Assembly: GCA_016929065.1 (NCBI GenBank)
Contig: JAFGJO010000002.1
Location: forward strand, 1 to 64,000
Direction: 5' to 3'
DNA: 64,000 nt
Source of the DNA: Spirochaetales bacterium
GTDB taxonomy: Bacteria > Spirochaetota > Spirochaetia > SZUA-6 > RPPD01
Positions 1 to 8,899 of this stretch are shown piece after piece. How positions within the stretch are numbered: position 1 is the stretch's first letter; each line of letters starts with the position of its first letter. The notes under the pieces are model-generated. The model was not told the DNA's origin. It did no database searches and saw nothing but the letters and a program-made list of their open reading frames with translations. The translations under genes and the position numbers were made by a program.

Positions 1-107
1 CCATATTATTCCTCTCAGCTGTAGTTTACCAAAAAGGACATTTTAATCGAGTTTATAAGGGGACATTATCACAGAGTTTCAACATAAGAAATGCCGGTGA
101 CGTCGGT

Positions 108-860
108 TTATTTATACTGGATAAAAAAATCACGTGGTTTTTCCGGAAACACAATATATTCAAGGGGAAGGAGAAATTGAATGGTATTGGGTCTGATCTT
201 TTTCCCGTTATGATTCACAATTTCACCGGGAGCGGAGATTTCAACCGAAATTGTTGAATTTTTCAAGAGTTGTGCGCCATTCTCCAGAGAAAAATCAAGC
301 GTTTCAAAATAAGATTCTTTTGTTTCGTTTTTCTGGGGAAGAAAGTACTCATAATCTTCGGGTGAAAACATGCTCATTTCATCAAGAAATAATTCAAAAA
401 TATGCTGATCAAAATGCAAATTCAATGTATTCACATTTTGAACCGTGGTGAATGAAATCATTTTGCTTTTACCAAAAAAGTTTTGGGAGGAAATAAGGGT
501 ATTGATATGGGTGAATGATACAACAAGTTCAAGGGAATTCTTTTTACTTGATGTACAGGAGACGAGCGAAATCCCCTTTTGTGTTTTTATGGTTTCTTTT
601 ATCTGTGCAATGTCAAATACCGCTGCTTTTTCCCGGTCTTCAAAATATCCCGCGGCCTCACCGATATCGAGTATATATTCCACAAGGCTATGATCCAGTG
701 TGCAGGAAAGTCTGCAGGTCCCGCTCCCGTCCCTGTTCAGGGTAATATATTGTTTCGCATCACACGAAACCAGGAACAACCCGGCTGCGATAATACAGAA
801 AACAACAAAAACAAATCCAGGTACGGCAGCTTTTTTTATTGTCTGAATAAAATCTTCCAT
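108..860 (-). CDS. Lipoprotein, LppM-like, unknown function
   Basis: A 250-residue predicted lipoprotein. The ORF track starts 44 codons earlier, but the ATG at 860 is preferred because it forms a TAATG overlap with the stop of the upstream gene and places a hydrophobic signal segment directly before a lipobox ending LVSC (Cys near residue 33). The mature protein begins with a short beta-rich stretch around ITLNRDGSGT, a pattern seen in LppM-type domains of lipoproteins; this is only a weak resemblance. It should be anchored in the periplasmic face of the inner membrane or in the outer membrane. It is the second gene of a two-gene unit, translationally coupled to the Rossmann-fold gene at 860-1477. 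No catalytic motif was recognised. Confidence 0.7.
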   Translation of the reverse strand: MEDFIQTIKKAAVPGFVFVVFCIIAAGLFLVSCDAKQYITLNRDGSGTCRLSCTLDHSLVEYILDIGEAAGYFEDREKAAVFDIAQIKETIKTQKGISLVSCTSSKKNSLELVVSFTHINTLISSQNFFGKSKMISFTTVQNVNTLNLHFDQHIFELFLDEMSMFSPEDYEYFLPQKNETKESYFETLDFSLENGAQLLKNSTISVEISAPGEIVNHNGKKIRPNTIQFLLPLEYIVFPEKPRDFFIQYK

Positions 861-1477
861 TAAAAACGAAACAACTTTCCGGAGGATTTGTAACACTTTT
901 CTTTTATTGTACTCGTTATAAAATCTGCAAATGCGGATACATCTGCAGAGCGGGAATAAAAGCGGTTGATATGAATATTGGAATTTTTCCATTCAGCGGC
1001 ACATTGCTCAAGAAACAGGGAAATACCTTGAATGCAGATATCATTAATCGGGGATGCAGGAATCTCATAATCGTATTGAATACACGAGAGCGAGCCATGT
1101 TGCTGAGTTGAAAAATACACAAGCAATTCCCGCAATATGAAAAGGGTTCCTTTTAACCAGATGTCAATGCTGTTTTCTATATCAATATATTTAGCAGAAG
1201 TGATAGTTCCGGCAGGCGCATCCGGAGACAGAATCAGGATTGCATCATCAATACCGCTGAATTTGTTGATTCCCTGAAGCACTACGTTTTTGGCTGAAAT
1301 GGGCGATTTCTTATTCCAGGGAATTATTGCGAGAGGTTTTTTTTTCAATGATTTGTAATTATCGATATTGTTATCGTGTGAAGGAGCGGCAATGACCGAG
1401 TGACCGGCCGGAAGCAAGTTTTTTATAATGGCCAGGCCCAGAGAATCATGTGTATCGGTTACAAGAAACGTATTCAT
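860..1477 (-). CDS. Rossmann-fold (SDR-like) protein
   Basis: About 206 residues from the internal start MNTFLVTD. The longer ORF start would run into the divergent nadE promoter region. The N-terminus (beta strand, then TDTHDSLGLAI and a second strand after NLLPAGHSVIAAP) resembles the nucleotide-binding unit of short-chain dehydrogenase/reductases, but the usual TGxxxGxG motif is replaced by TDTHDSLG and no YxxxK catalytic pair is evident. It is therefore probably a non-enzymatic or highly divergent SDR relative. It is cotranscribed with the lipoprotein that follows, with a TAATG junction. Confidence 0.6.
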   Translation of the reverse strand: MNTFLVTDTHDSLGLAIIKNLLPAGHSVIAAPSHDNNIDNYKSLKKKPLAIIPWNKKSPISAKNVVLQGINKFSGIDDAILILSPDAPAGTITSAKYIDIENSIDIWLKGTLFILRELLVYFSTQQHGSLSCIQYDYEIPASPINDICIQGISLFLEQCAAEWKNSNIHINRFYSRSADVSAFADFITSTIKEKCYKSSGKLFRF

Positions 1478-1596
1478 ATCAGGATCATCATCATAGCGAG
1501 GAAAATGCCGACAGTCAACAGCAGCCCCGAATTCTGGTAAAGTTGATTGCAAACCCGGCTCTCTGTGGTATAGAATATGGTCAGGGGAGGCTGGTG

Positions 1597-3237
1597 GTGA
1601 AAATAGCACTTGCTCAGATAAACAGCATTATCGCCGATTTTGCAGGAAATACACAAAAAATACTTGATGCGGCTGTAAAGGCAAAAAAGAATAATGCAGA
1701 TCTTGTTGTTTTTCCGGAACTGGCACTGGGTGGTTACCCGCCCATGGATCTACTGGATCAGGAAAAATATTCAGAAGCAAGCCGGAAACACATCAGGATG
1801 ATCCAGCATGAAGCGCCGAAAGATATCGGAATAATTATCGGGTATGTGAAAAAATCAGGATCGGTTTCCGGGAAAAATCTGGTCAATGCAGCATCTCTTG
1901 TTTATAATAACCAGATACTGTTTACTCAGGAAAAGACACTGCTTCCAACCTATGATGTTTTTGATGAGGCACGATATTTCCAGCCGGCAGCAGGCAGGTC
2001 CATAATAGAGTTCAAGGGGATGAAAATAGGCATTGCCATTTGCGAGGATGTCTGGTGGGAGCAGGAGCAGCATGGAGGTGAGCGATATCCGGTTGATCCG
2101 GTAGCTGATCTGCTGGATTGCGGAGCGAATTTATTAATTGTTCCGTCTGCATCACCCTATTTTTCCGGCAAACCCGAAATAAGGAGAAATCTTATTGAAG
2201 GGATTACCCGGTCGTCCGGGGTCCCGGTTGTGTATGTAAACATGGTTGGCGGGAATGACAGTCTGATATTCGACGGTCAGTCCATGTTTATTTCCGGTGA
2301 TGGAACCTGTTCGGCGATTGGAAAAGCTTTTCAGGAAGATTTATTTTGTATTGATACAGAAAAAAACAGCCAGCCCGGAAAATTCGAATTTGAAAAATAT
2401 CATGAGATTGAACAGGCGCTCGTGCTCGGTATTCGCGATTACATGAACAAGTGCGGTTTTTCAAAGGTACATTTGGGGCTTTCCGGCGGTATCGATTCTG
2501 CACTGGTGGCAACTCTTGCAACGATGGCAATGGGGCCGGAACATGTTGTGTGCTTTGCCATGCCGTCGCGGTATTCCTCCAAAGGAAGTGTTGACGATGC
2601 CGATGAACTGGCAAAGAGGCTTGGGATAACCTTGCACACTGTTTCGATAGAATCGGTTTTTCCGGGAATGCTTCATGCGCTGGAGCCGGTTTTCAAGGAT
2701 AAAAAAGAAGATGTCACCGAGGAAAACATTCAGGCACGTATCCGGGGCGTCATTTTAATGGCGTATGCAAACAAATTCCAGTCGGTACTGCTGAATACGG
2801 GAAATAAATCTGAACTTGCGACCGGATATTGCACGCTCTATGGAGATATGTGTGGAAGCCTGGCGGTTATCGGGGATTTGTACAAGACTGAAGTCTATGA
2901 ACTGTGTCGTGACATTAACAGGCGATACAATTATATACCAGAGACTATTATCACAAAGCTGCCATCAGCAGAACTGAAACCGGATCAAACCGATCAGGAT
3001 ACACTCCCGCCATATGAGGTGCTGGATACAATTCTTGATAATTACCTTTTAAAAAATCTGTCTTTCGAAGAAATCTGCAGACAGCATCAGGATCCCGAAA
3101 TGGTAAAAAAAGTTATACAGATGATCGGTTTGGCAGAATACAAAAGAAGACAGGCCCCGCCCGTACTCAAGGTATCACAAAAGGCGTTTGGAACAGGCCG
3201 CAGAATACCAATTGCCCGCCGTTTTTTTGAGATTTAG
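1597..3237 (+). CDS. nadE: Glutamine-dependent NAD(+) synthetase
   Basis: The protein catalyses the last step of NAD synthesis, amidating nicotinate adenine dinucleotide with ammonia taken from glutamine. The chosen GTG start (about 546 residues) is preceded by AGGGGAGG at a 6-nt distance; the ORF-track start 49 codons upstream has no such site. Residues 1-265 are a nitrilase-fold glutaminase with the Glu-Lys-Cys triad: FPEL (E41), EKTLLP (K113) and GIAICED (C149). The C-terminal half is the ATP-dependent synthetase with the P-loop-like LSGGIDSA near residue 296 and GNKSELATGY downstream. A possible promoter (TTGCAA-16-TATAGA, 1547-1574) lies in the divergent gap. The 3' end overlaps the convergent gene by 4 bp. 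Confidence 0.96.
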   Translation: MKIALAQINSIIADFAGNTQKILDAAVKAKKNNADLVVFPELALGGYPPMDLLDQEKYSEASRKHIRMIQHEAPKDIGIIIGYVKKSGSVSGKNLVNAASLVYNNQILFTQEKTLLPTYDVFDEARYFQPAAGRSIIEFKGMKIGIAICEDVWWEQEQHGGERYPVDPVADLLDCGANLLIVPSASPYFSGKPEIRRNLIEGITRSSGVPVVYVNMVGGNDSLIFDGQSMFISGDGTCSAIGKAFQEDLFCIDTEKNSQPGKFEFEKYHEIEQALVLGIRDYMNKCGFSKVHLGLSGGIDSALVATLATMAMGPEHVVCFAMPSRYSSKGSVDDADELAKRLGITLHTVSIESVFPGMLHALEPVFKDKKEDVTEENIQARIRGVILMAYANKFQSVLLNTGNKSELATGYCTLYGDMCGSLAVIGDLYKTEVYELCRDINRRYNYIPETIITKLPSAELKPDQTDQDTLPPYEVLDTILDNYLLKNLSFEEICRQHQDPEMVKKVIQMIGLAEYKRRQAPPVLKVSQKAFGTGRRIPIARRFFEI

Positions 3238-4565
3238 ATTTTTTCCTGATATTTTTCAAATTCCTGCAGACTGTATCTATTGACGATAATAATACGGTTG
3301 AGCAAAAGAAGGGTATTGCTGAAATCAGTTTGCCTGCGGTCAGATATCCGCCGCAGCAGGGGGGAATTGTTTTCCCTGCCGAGCCATTCACGAAACCCGT
3401 TACTCTTTTCAAATATTTCGTTTAATTCCGAATAGCTTGTGTTAACAAATTTTTCAATATCGCTATACAGCTGCGGATTAACAGTTTTTGAGTAGGAATT
3501 TGATTCAATGACGCCTTTGAATTTTTGCAGATGGTCATCATACAGCGAAATAGTCGTGATAAGTTCTTTCAAGGACACTTTGTTGCGTTCGATTTTACCT
3601 TTTAATGTCAGAAATGAAAAGTGAACATCACCGCCGCTTAATGCATCACCCCGCCCGGTAAAAATAATTCTGAAAAAATTCAGTATGCGCTTGAACAGGG
3701 AGCGCTGTCGCAATAAATCAAGCGACTCTCGCAGAAATTCTCCCAAAATTTGAAGATTTTCGTGCTGTGTACAGTACCGGGCGGCAATTTCACGCAGGCG
3801 GTATGCTTTGCTGACTGCTTTTTTTTTATCAGCAAGCTCGTATTTTGATGAAATTTCTGTAGCAATTTGTGATTCGCTTTTTTCCAGATCTGCGATGATG
3901 ATCAGATTGAGCTCCGGATTGTTCTTTACACCCAGCTCATTGCTCTTTTTCCGGAGCAGCTCATCATACATCGACATTTCTTCACGGTATGTTGTATATG
4001 ATCCGATGATTATTTTTGCATGATCAAAGAGATTGATAAAATAAATATCACCAAGGATCATCTCGAGCCGGTCAAAAAAGGGGGTGATATTTGTTTCTAT
4101 TCTGTCCTCAATATTTTTTTTCAGTGTGAATGCAAGATCCCGCTGATGTTTTTGAAGAAGGTTGATGTTTGGATTTGCAAATTGTTCTGTCAGAAATGCG
4201 AGGAGAAATGTGTGTGCTTTTCGAATCAGCTTGATATCGATAATTTCAATCACCAGGGGATTAAAAAGATATGAATTTTGGATTGCATAAATATTGTTGA
4301 TCACAGCAATCAGTGTATTCGAATTGAACATGGTATCGGTATGAATGTTTTTCGGAACAAGATCGGGAATCGTGAGCCTTGTTGCTTTGTGATTCACTGA
4401 ATCTTTCCATAGTTTTTCATCTGAAAATGCATAGGGGAAAAGATGGTCGCGAAGGCCCTCAAGAGAAGATATTATCTGGTAATAATATGATGAAATATAG
4501 TCTTTTGCCTTGAAAAGTTTTTCCTTTTCCTTGGCAAGAAACTGGTATAGATCCTGTAATGCCAT
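3234..4565 (-). CDS. Large conserved hypothetical (DUF5312-like?)
   Basis: A 443-residue protein from an ATG at 4565 with GGGGA five bases upstream; the ORF-track start at 4694 is a TTG without a clear ribosome binding site. The sequence is mostly helical, rich in Lys, Leu and Ile, with no signal peptide and no strong membrane span, so it is likely cytoplasmic. Its size and style recall the uncharacterised DUF5312 proteins of treponemes, but this is from memory and not checkable here. It converges on nadE with a 4-bp overlap of the stop codons and is transcribed alone. No function is proposed. Confidence 0.6.
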   Translation of the reverse strand: MALQDLYQFLAKEKEKLFKAKDYISSYYYQIISSLEGLRDHLFPYAFSDEKLWKDSVNHKATRLTIPDLVPKNIHTDTMFNSNTLIAVINNIYAIQNSYLFNPLVIEIIDIKLIRKAHTFLLAFLTEQFANPNINLLQKHQRDLAFTLKKNIEDRIETNITPFFDRLEMILGDIYFINLFDHAKIIIGSYTTYREEMSMYDELLRKKSNELGVKNNPELNLIIIADLEKSESQIATEISSKYELADKKKAVSKAYRLREIAARYCTQHENLQILGEFLRESLDLLRQRSLFKRILNFFRIIFTGRGDALSGGDVHFSFLTLKGKIERNKVSLKELITTISLYDDHLQKFKGVIESNSYSKTVNPQLYSDIEKFVNTSYSELNEIFEKSNGFREWLGRENNSPLLRRISDRRQTDFSNTLLLLNRIIIVNRYSLQEFEKYQEKI

Positions 4566-4704
4566 ATTTTCCCCATATATAAACTTTTTATAATCATACT
4601 CAATCTGAAGTGTATTAGCAAGTAAATGTTGAATTGTACTGCTTGAGGCCGGTTTTTCATGGCTGTCACAGATGTCTGACTGCTTTTTCAGCAACCGAAT
4701 TATC

Positions 4705-4733
4705 TTGATATAAAATGATTGTTTTATTACAAT
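4705..4733 (+). promoter_or_regulatory. Sigma70-like promoter of the 4763 gene
   Basis: TTGATA (4705-4710), a 17-bp spacer and TACAAT (4728-4733), about 30 bp before the ATG at 4763. A consensus ribosome binding site AAGGAGG follows at 4751-4757. Confidence 0.65.
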
Positions 4734-4762
4734 AGGTAATTACACGCCCTAAGGAGGTTTTT

Positions 4763-5248
4763 ATGAACGGGAGGGGAAAAACCAACATTACGGCAGCGTT
4801 ACTGTTTTTTTGTGCAGTCACTCTTTCTGCACGGCAACAGCTGCCGGATTCTATTTTTTTTACTGTTGTCTCATCTGCTCCACTTTATCATTTAGCCCAG
4901 GATATATCAGACTCAAAAGATTTAAACTATGCCAATTACTTTTCCACTCCTGAAGAGGAGGGGGGAGTAGTTTCGGTTTTTTACAACAACCTGATTGACT
5001 CTGAGGATAACGAGCAATTTGGCTATGCGCTGCTGTATGGTCTTGATTATGCGTCTGCAACACGAAGCAGTGCGGCAATTATTGCAGTCGGCATTTATTT
5101 CACCAATGGAAAAGGAAAGATTTATTTTATGCCCAGAAAGGCATATGAGGATTTCCGTGCCAAGAAAATCGGCACAGCACAGCTTTTTGATCAATTGTCG
5201 GTGAAAGATGTCGTATTGGAAAATGGAGCATCCAGCAGTATTAATTAA
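4763..5248 (+). CDS. Exported hypothetical protein
   Basis: A 161-residue protein with an N-terminal signal peptide (charged MNGRGK, hydrophobic core, likely cleavage after LSA-R). The ribosome binding site AAGGAGG and promoter are both strong, suggesting good expression. The mature part is a small mixed alpha/beta protein with no Cys and no recognised motif. It stands alone between two genes on the other strand. It is probably periplasmic. The 111 bp that follow, up to the ompA-like gene end, hold only a weak 4-bp hairpin (AACC-CGGA-GGTT then T-run) that could end transcription. Confidence 0.65.
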   Translation: MNGRGKTNITAALLFFCAVTLSARQQLPDSIFFTVVSSAPLYHLAQDISDSKDLNYANYFSTPEEEGGVVSVFYNNLIDSEDNEQFGYALLYGLDYASATRSSAAIIAVGIYFTNGKGKIYFMPRKAYEDFRAKKIGTAQLFDQLSVKDVVLENGASSSIN

Positions 5249-5359
5249 AAAACATCTGTGATTTTTCCATGAGCCGTTGATGTCAGACAACCCGGAGGTT
5301 TTTTCTGTTTCTGTTTGGCTTTACTGGACGAATAAAAGCTCCATGTTGAATTGGTATCC

Positions 5360-6568
5360 TTAATTTTCCAATAAAATTATTTCTACGCGCCTGTTCTTTA
5401 TTCGGCCTTCCTCCGTATTATTGTCAGCGACCGGTTCGGTCGCACCCTTGCCGACGGTGGTCATTTTATCCGGTGTCCGGGCACCGATTTTCAGGAGGTA
5501 ATTCGCGACCGCTTTTGCACGGGAGAGTGAAAGGGCCAACTGGCCGGCTTCGGTTCCCCGTTTTGCAGCGTGGCCCACAATTTTGATGTCGCGGTCAGGA
5601 TATTTCTTGAGGATCTCGGATATTTTATTGAGCTTTTGCATCTCGCTTTGCAGGAGATTATCAGAATCGGGCTCGAACTGGATATTGTCGAGGGTGAGTT
5701 TTACCCCTTCCTCGACCTGTTCCACCTTCACATCTTCAACTTTTTCTTTTTCGAGTTCTTTGACAATGTCCTGTTTTGTTTTTTCCCGGTCTAGTGTCTG
5801 CGAGAGGAATACGTTGCCTTGTGATTTTCCGACAAACTCAACAGTATCTCCGGTGGAAAGAAGGTATAAAATATGAAATTCATCATTATATGAATCGGGT
5901 TTTCCGTTTTGTATATCCCAGTTGTATATCATAACTACTTTTCCCGCAATTTGGACAGGGTAGAATTCCACACCCTTGGGGATTTTCACGTTTACTTTTG
6001 AAAAAAATGAATACTGGATCTTGAATTGCGCAATTTTTTTACCGTTTTTATCTGTATTTCCCAGATAAGTATATTCTGCAGTTACTGGAATGATGTATGG
6101 TTCAGGAATACCGTAGTGCTGCATTAAGTCATGAACTTCATTTCCTGTGGCTGTCCATGATTCAGCAGGTTTAATATCTTTTTCCGGAAATACGGGGAGA
6201 TTCCGCATCAGGGGATACAGGTACTTTTTGTCCACAGTGTGATACCCAAGGCTGTTTTGCCAAAATACTGAATCAGCCTCTTCTTCCATGGTATAGCTGT
6301 CGATGTTCAGGCCGTATGTTCTGGATGAGACCTGATAGTGTGCGGCAATATTCCCCGCACCATTTTTTGTATCGAGTACTGAAACAGAGATTTTATTCAG
6401 GAAATCTGCTTTATTGTTAAATTGTTCATTGATATACACTTCTTCATTAACCGTGGTAACGATCCTGTATTTTTCATCTTTTTGGTATTTGAATCGAAAT
6501 ACCTCTGCAAAAAGCACACCTGACGAGAATATCAGTAAAAATAAGAAAAAAACAGCTCTCCGGTTCAT
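5360..6568 (-). CDS. OmpA-family envelope protein
   Basis: A 402-residue exported protein with a signal peptide ending near LFAEV. It has a long N-terminal beta-rich region (about 25-270), a short charged Lys/Glu linker (EKEKVEDVKVEQ) and a C-terminal OmpA/Pal-type peptidoglycan-binding domain (about 290-402). The domain is shown by FEPDSDNL, the IVGHAAKRG strand-turn, LSLSRAKAVANYL and the closing RIKNRRVEI. It probably tethers the outer membrane or a periplasmic assembly to peptidoglycan. The start is supported by AGGGGG eight bases before the ATG. A 214-bp divergent gap separates it from the DEAD-box-like gene. Confidence 0.9.
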   Translation of the reverse strand: MNRRAVFFLFLLIFSSGVLFAEVFRFKYQKDEKYRIVTTVNEEVYINEQFNNKADFLNKISVSVLDTKNGAGNIAAHYQVSSRTYGLNIDSYTMEEEADSVFWQNSLGYHTVDKKYLYPLMRNLPVFPEKDIKPAESWTATGNEVHDLMQHYGIPEPYIIPVTAEYTYLGNTDKNGKKIAQFKIQYSFFSKVNVKIPKGVEFYPVQIAGKVVMIYNWDIQNGKPDSYNDEFHILYLLSTGDTVEFVGKSQGNVFLSQTLDREKTKQDIVKELEKEKVEDVKVEQVEEGVKLTLDNIQFEPDSDNLLQSEMQKLNKISEILKKYPDRDIKIVGHAAKRGTEAGQLALSLSRAKAVANYLLKIGARTPDKMTTVGKGATEPVADNNTEEGRIKNRRVEIILLEN

Positions 6569-6611
6569 ATAATCCCCCTAAACAGTTTATCGGCATTCGC
6601 TCCCGTTATCC

Positions 6612-6640
6612 TTGACAAAAGGTTTTCATATATTTATATT
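6612..6640 (+). promoter_or_regulatory. Promoter and long leader of the DEAD-box-like gene
   Basis: TTGACA (6612-6617), 17-bp spacer and TATATT (6635-6640). The implied leader of about 135 nt contains a 7-bp stem AAAAAGG/CCTTTTT (6660-6681) that could act as an attenuator or RNA-stability element. Confidence 0.65.
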
Positions 6641-6782
6641 TTTACACAGTTTATAGAAGAAAAAGGATTTAGCACCTTTTTATCAATTTTCTTTGAAAAA
6701 AAGCATTTTTGGTAAAAATGTGGGTACATCCTCTATGAAGTAAAACATATTCCATACTTCAAATGAAAGAAATTCGGTTGGT

Positions 6783-8351
6783 ATGTCTACAGAAATAAAA
6801 AAAATGGGACGCTTAAGTTCCGAAGTGATGCGGATTCTTGGAGAGGCTGGTTTTCAAAAACCGACTCATCTGCAGGAACTGGTATTGCCGCCAATACTGG
6901 ACGGCAAGGATGTTTTTGTTGAGTCAGGCAGCCTTCGCGGAAAAACCCTGACCATGATCATTCCCATGGTTCTGCGGTTCAAACACGATCAGAAAACCAT
7001 TCGCGGCCTTGTTCTGACAAATAAAATTGAACAGGCACAGAAATATGTGAAATTCGCCAAGCGTTTGCAGCGCGAAAAAAGCAATTCGTTGTTTGCCGCT
7101 GCAATCGGTTTTTCCGACCTTATAAAAAAGGAAGCCAGACAGCTTGAAGAAAATCCGACGATATGTGTTTCGACACCTCACCGGCTTATCGATCACATCC
7201 GGCGGGGTAATGTTGACCTGTCACATGTGGAAATGGTGTTTCTTGATGAGGATGAGATACGGGGTGAAGAATTTGTCAATGATATTTTCTTTATTTTCTC
7301 GAAATTGAGTCGTCAATTCCAGACTGTCCGGTATGTCTATCCCGGTCAGGAGGGAGAAGATCAGCTGGCAAGCCTGATACGCCGGCAGGTGGTTATTCAG
7401 AAAAAAGAATTTGAAAAAAATAAAACCAGTGCAGGTCATGCATATTATATTGCAGAAAACAGGAATATGCTGGTGCAGCACCTGATTTTTTCATTGCATG
7501 CCGAGGCTCCGGTTATTGTGGCGGCAAATGAAGAAGAGGCAAATATTCTTTCAAAGGAACTGAAATCCGCATATTTAAAAGGGCATGCTATAGATTCAAA
7601 AACCAATGTTGAAAAGACACATAAATTATTTGAGCTTTTAAGCATGCAGTTGATTGATTATATTGTGATCAATACATCGCAATGGGAAAAAATACGGGGA
7701 AAAAATGTCAGTCATATTATTTTTCATCAGGTTCCACGTACGGAACAGGAATATATGGCGTTATGCCATCCGGATATCGCAGGAATTGAACTGCGTGAAA
7801 TAATTTCTGTAATCAGTAAAGATGCAGAACCAATGTTTAAGGAAATGATTCAGAGAGGAAAAATTGTCATGGAAGAAAGAGCAAATCCGCAGGAACATGA
7901 AGCTGTTATCGCAGCTGCAAAAAAAATGAAAGAAAAAATGATCGATTATATCGATCAGGATGAATTTAAAAAAACTGTAAAGGCGCTGAAAAAAGCTATT
8001 CCGTTCGGACAACGGACGCTATTTGCATCATATCTGTTTTTTGAGACGGCACAACGGCTGCTCTCGAGAAAAGCCAAATTCACGACGCTTTTTGTCAATG
8101 TCGGGCGTACCCGGGATATTTCTGCTGAGGAAATCAAAAAACATTTCTGCAGCAAACTCAATATTTCACCGGCACAAATCAAGGATGTACGGATGTTTGA
8201 CAATTACTCGTTTGTGGAAATAGATGATGAGGTTGCCAAAAAGGCGATTGACACCCTTTCAAATACAGAATTCAAGGGCAAGTCAATTGCTGTCAGTTTT
8301 TCGCGCAAAAAGCCGGAGAGAAGAAATTTTGGTCCTCGTCGAAGCAGATGA
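6783..8351 (+). CDS. Degenerate DEAD-box protein with DbpA-type RNA-binding domain
   Basis: A 522-residue protein with the order of a DEAD-box RNA helicase: Q-motif-like start (GFQKPTHLQ), RecA domain 1 to about 210, RecA domain 2 to about 400, then a DbpA-type RNA-binding domain (about 435-510, TLFVNVGRTRDIS through VEIDDEVAKKAID) and a basic Arg-rich tail. The helicase motifs are eroded. Motif I reads SGSLRGKT and keeps GKT, motif II is DEDE in place of DEAD, the SAT motif III is not found, and the HRxGRxGR motif VI is absent. ATP-driven unwinding is therefore doubtful; an RNA chaperone or ribosome-assembly role through the C-terminal domain is an inference. It overlaps trmB by about 23 bp. 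Confidence 0.8.
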   Translation: MSTEIKKMGRLSSEVMRILGEAGFQKPTHLQELVLPPILDGKDVFVESGSLRGKTLTMIIPMVLRFKHDQKTIRGLVLTNKIEQAQKYVKFAKRLQREKSNSLFAAAIGFSDLIKKEARQLEENPTICVSTPHRLIDHIRRGNVDLSHVEMVFLDEDEIRGEEFVNDIFFIFSKLSRQFQTVRYVYPGQEGEDQLASLIRRQVVIQKKEFEKNKTSAGHAYYIAENRNMLVQHLIFSLHAEAPVIVAANEEEANILSKELKSAYLKGHAIDSKTNVEKTHKLFELLSMQLIDYIVINTSQWEKIRGKNVSHIIFHQVPRTEQEYMALCHPDIAGIELREIISVISKDAEPMFKEMIQRGKIVMEERANPQEHEAVIAAAKKMKEKMIDYIDQDEFKKTVKALKKAIPFGQRTLFASYLFFETAQRLLSRKAKFTTLFVNVGRTRDISAEEIKKHFCSKLNISPAQIKDVRMFDNYSFVEIDDEVAKKAIDTLSNTEFKGKSIAVSFSRKKPERRNFGPRRSR

Positions 8352-8895
8352 TGCTGAAACAATAAAAGCATTCCAGACGAAGTGGCAAAGTATAGATGTT
8401 GAAATAGGAAGCGGCAACGGACATTTTCTTGTGGAATTTGCACAGCGGTATCCGGATATTGGTTTTATCGGGATTGAGGCCAAAAAGAAGCGTTGTCTCA
8501 AGATTCAGCAAAAGATAAAATCCAGGCAGATTGAAAATATCCTCGTATTTCATGGTACTGCAGAGGTTTTTCTTCATGATTTCATAGCAGTCCCGATTCA
8601 TGCACTTCATGTTTACTTCCCGGATCCCTGGCCAAAAACAAAGCATCGGCGAAGACGCTTTATGAAAAAGGATATGTTGTCCGAATTGATGCAGCTTCTT
8701 GCTCCGCACGGAAAACTGTATTTTGCTTCTGATGTTTTTGATTATTATCTACAGGTAAAAATACTGGGCATTCTTGAAACGGGAGCGATGCTTTCGGATG
8801 ACAGTATTCCTGACGAGGCAAAAGGATCCCTGTTCTGTGCCAGGACTGCTGCTGTGGGAAAAAAAACAAACGGTATTGTTCTTCAAAAAATATAA
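8329..8895 (+). CDS. trmB: tRNA (guanine-N7)-methyltransferase
   Basis: The enzyme makes N7-methylguanosine at position 46 of tRNAs using S-adenosylmethionine. The family is shown by EIGSGNGHF (motif I), IGIEAKKKR and the diagnostic VYFPDPWPKTKHRRRR. The ORF-track start at 8224 lies inside the upstream gene. A TTG at 8329 with GGAGAG eight bases before it gives 188 residues and fits the start of the fold, so it is preferred, though the protein is then somewhat short for the family. It is coupled to the DEAD-box-like gene, so both RNA-related genes probably share a transcript. It ends 4 bp from a convergent gene. Confidence 0.88.
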   Translation: MVLVEADDAETIKAFQTKWQSIDVEIGSGNGHFLVEFAQRYPDIGFIGIEAKKKRCLKIQQKIKSRQIENILVFHGTAEVFLHDFIAVPIHALHVYFPDPWPKTKHRRRRFMKKDMLSELMQLLAPHGKLYFASDVFDYYLQVKILGILETGAMLSDDSIPDEAKGSLFCARTAAVGKKTNGIVLQKI

Positions 8896-8899
8896 ACAG

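Noticed and set aside
5249-5359. Terminator between the exported protein and OmpA-family gene
   Set aside because: The only hairpin is 4 bp long (AACC/GGTT), too weak to call as a feature.
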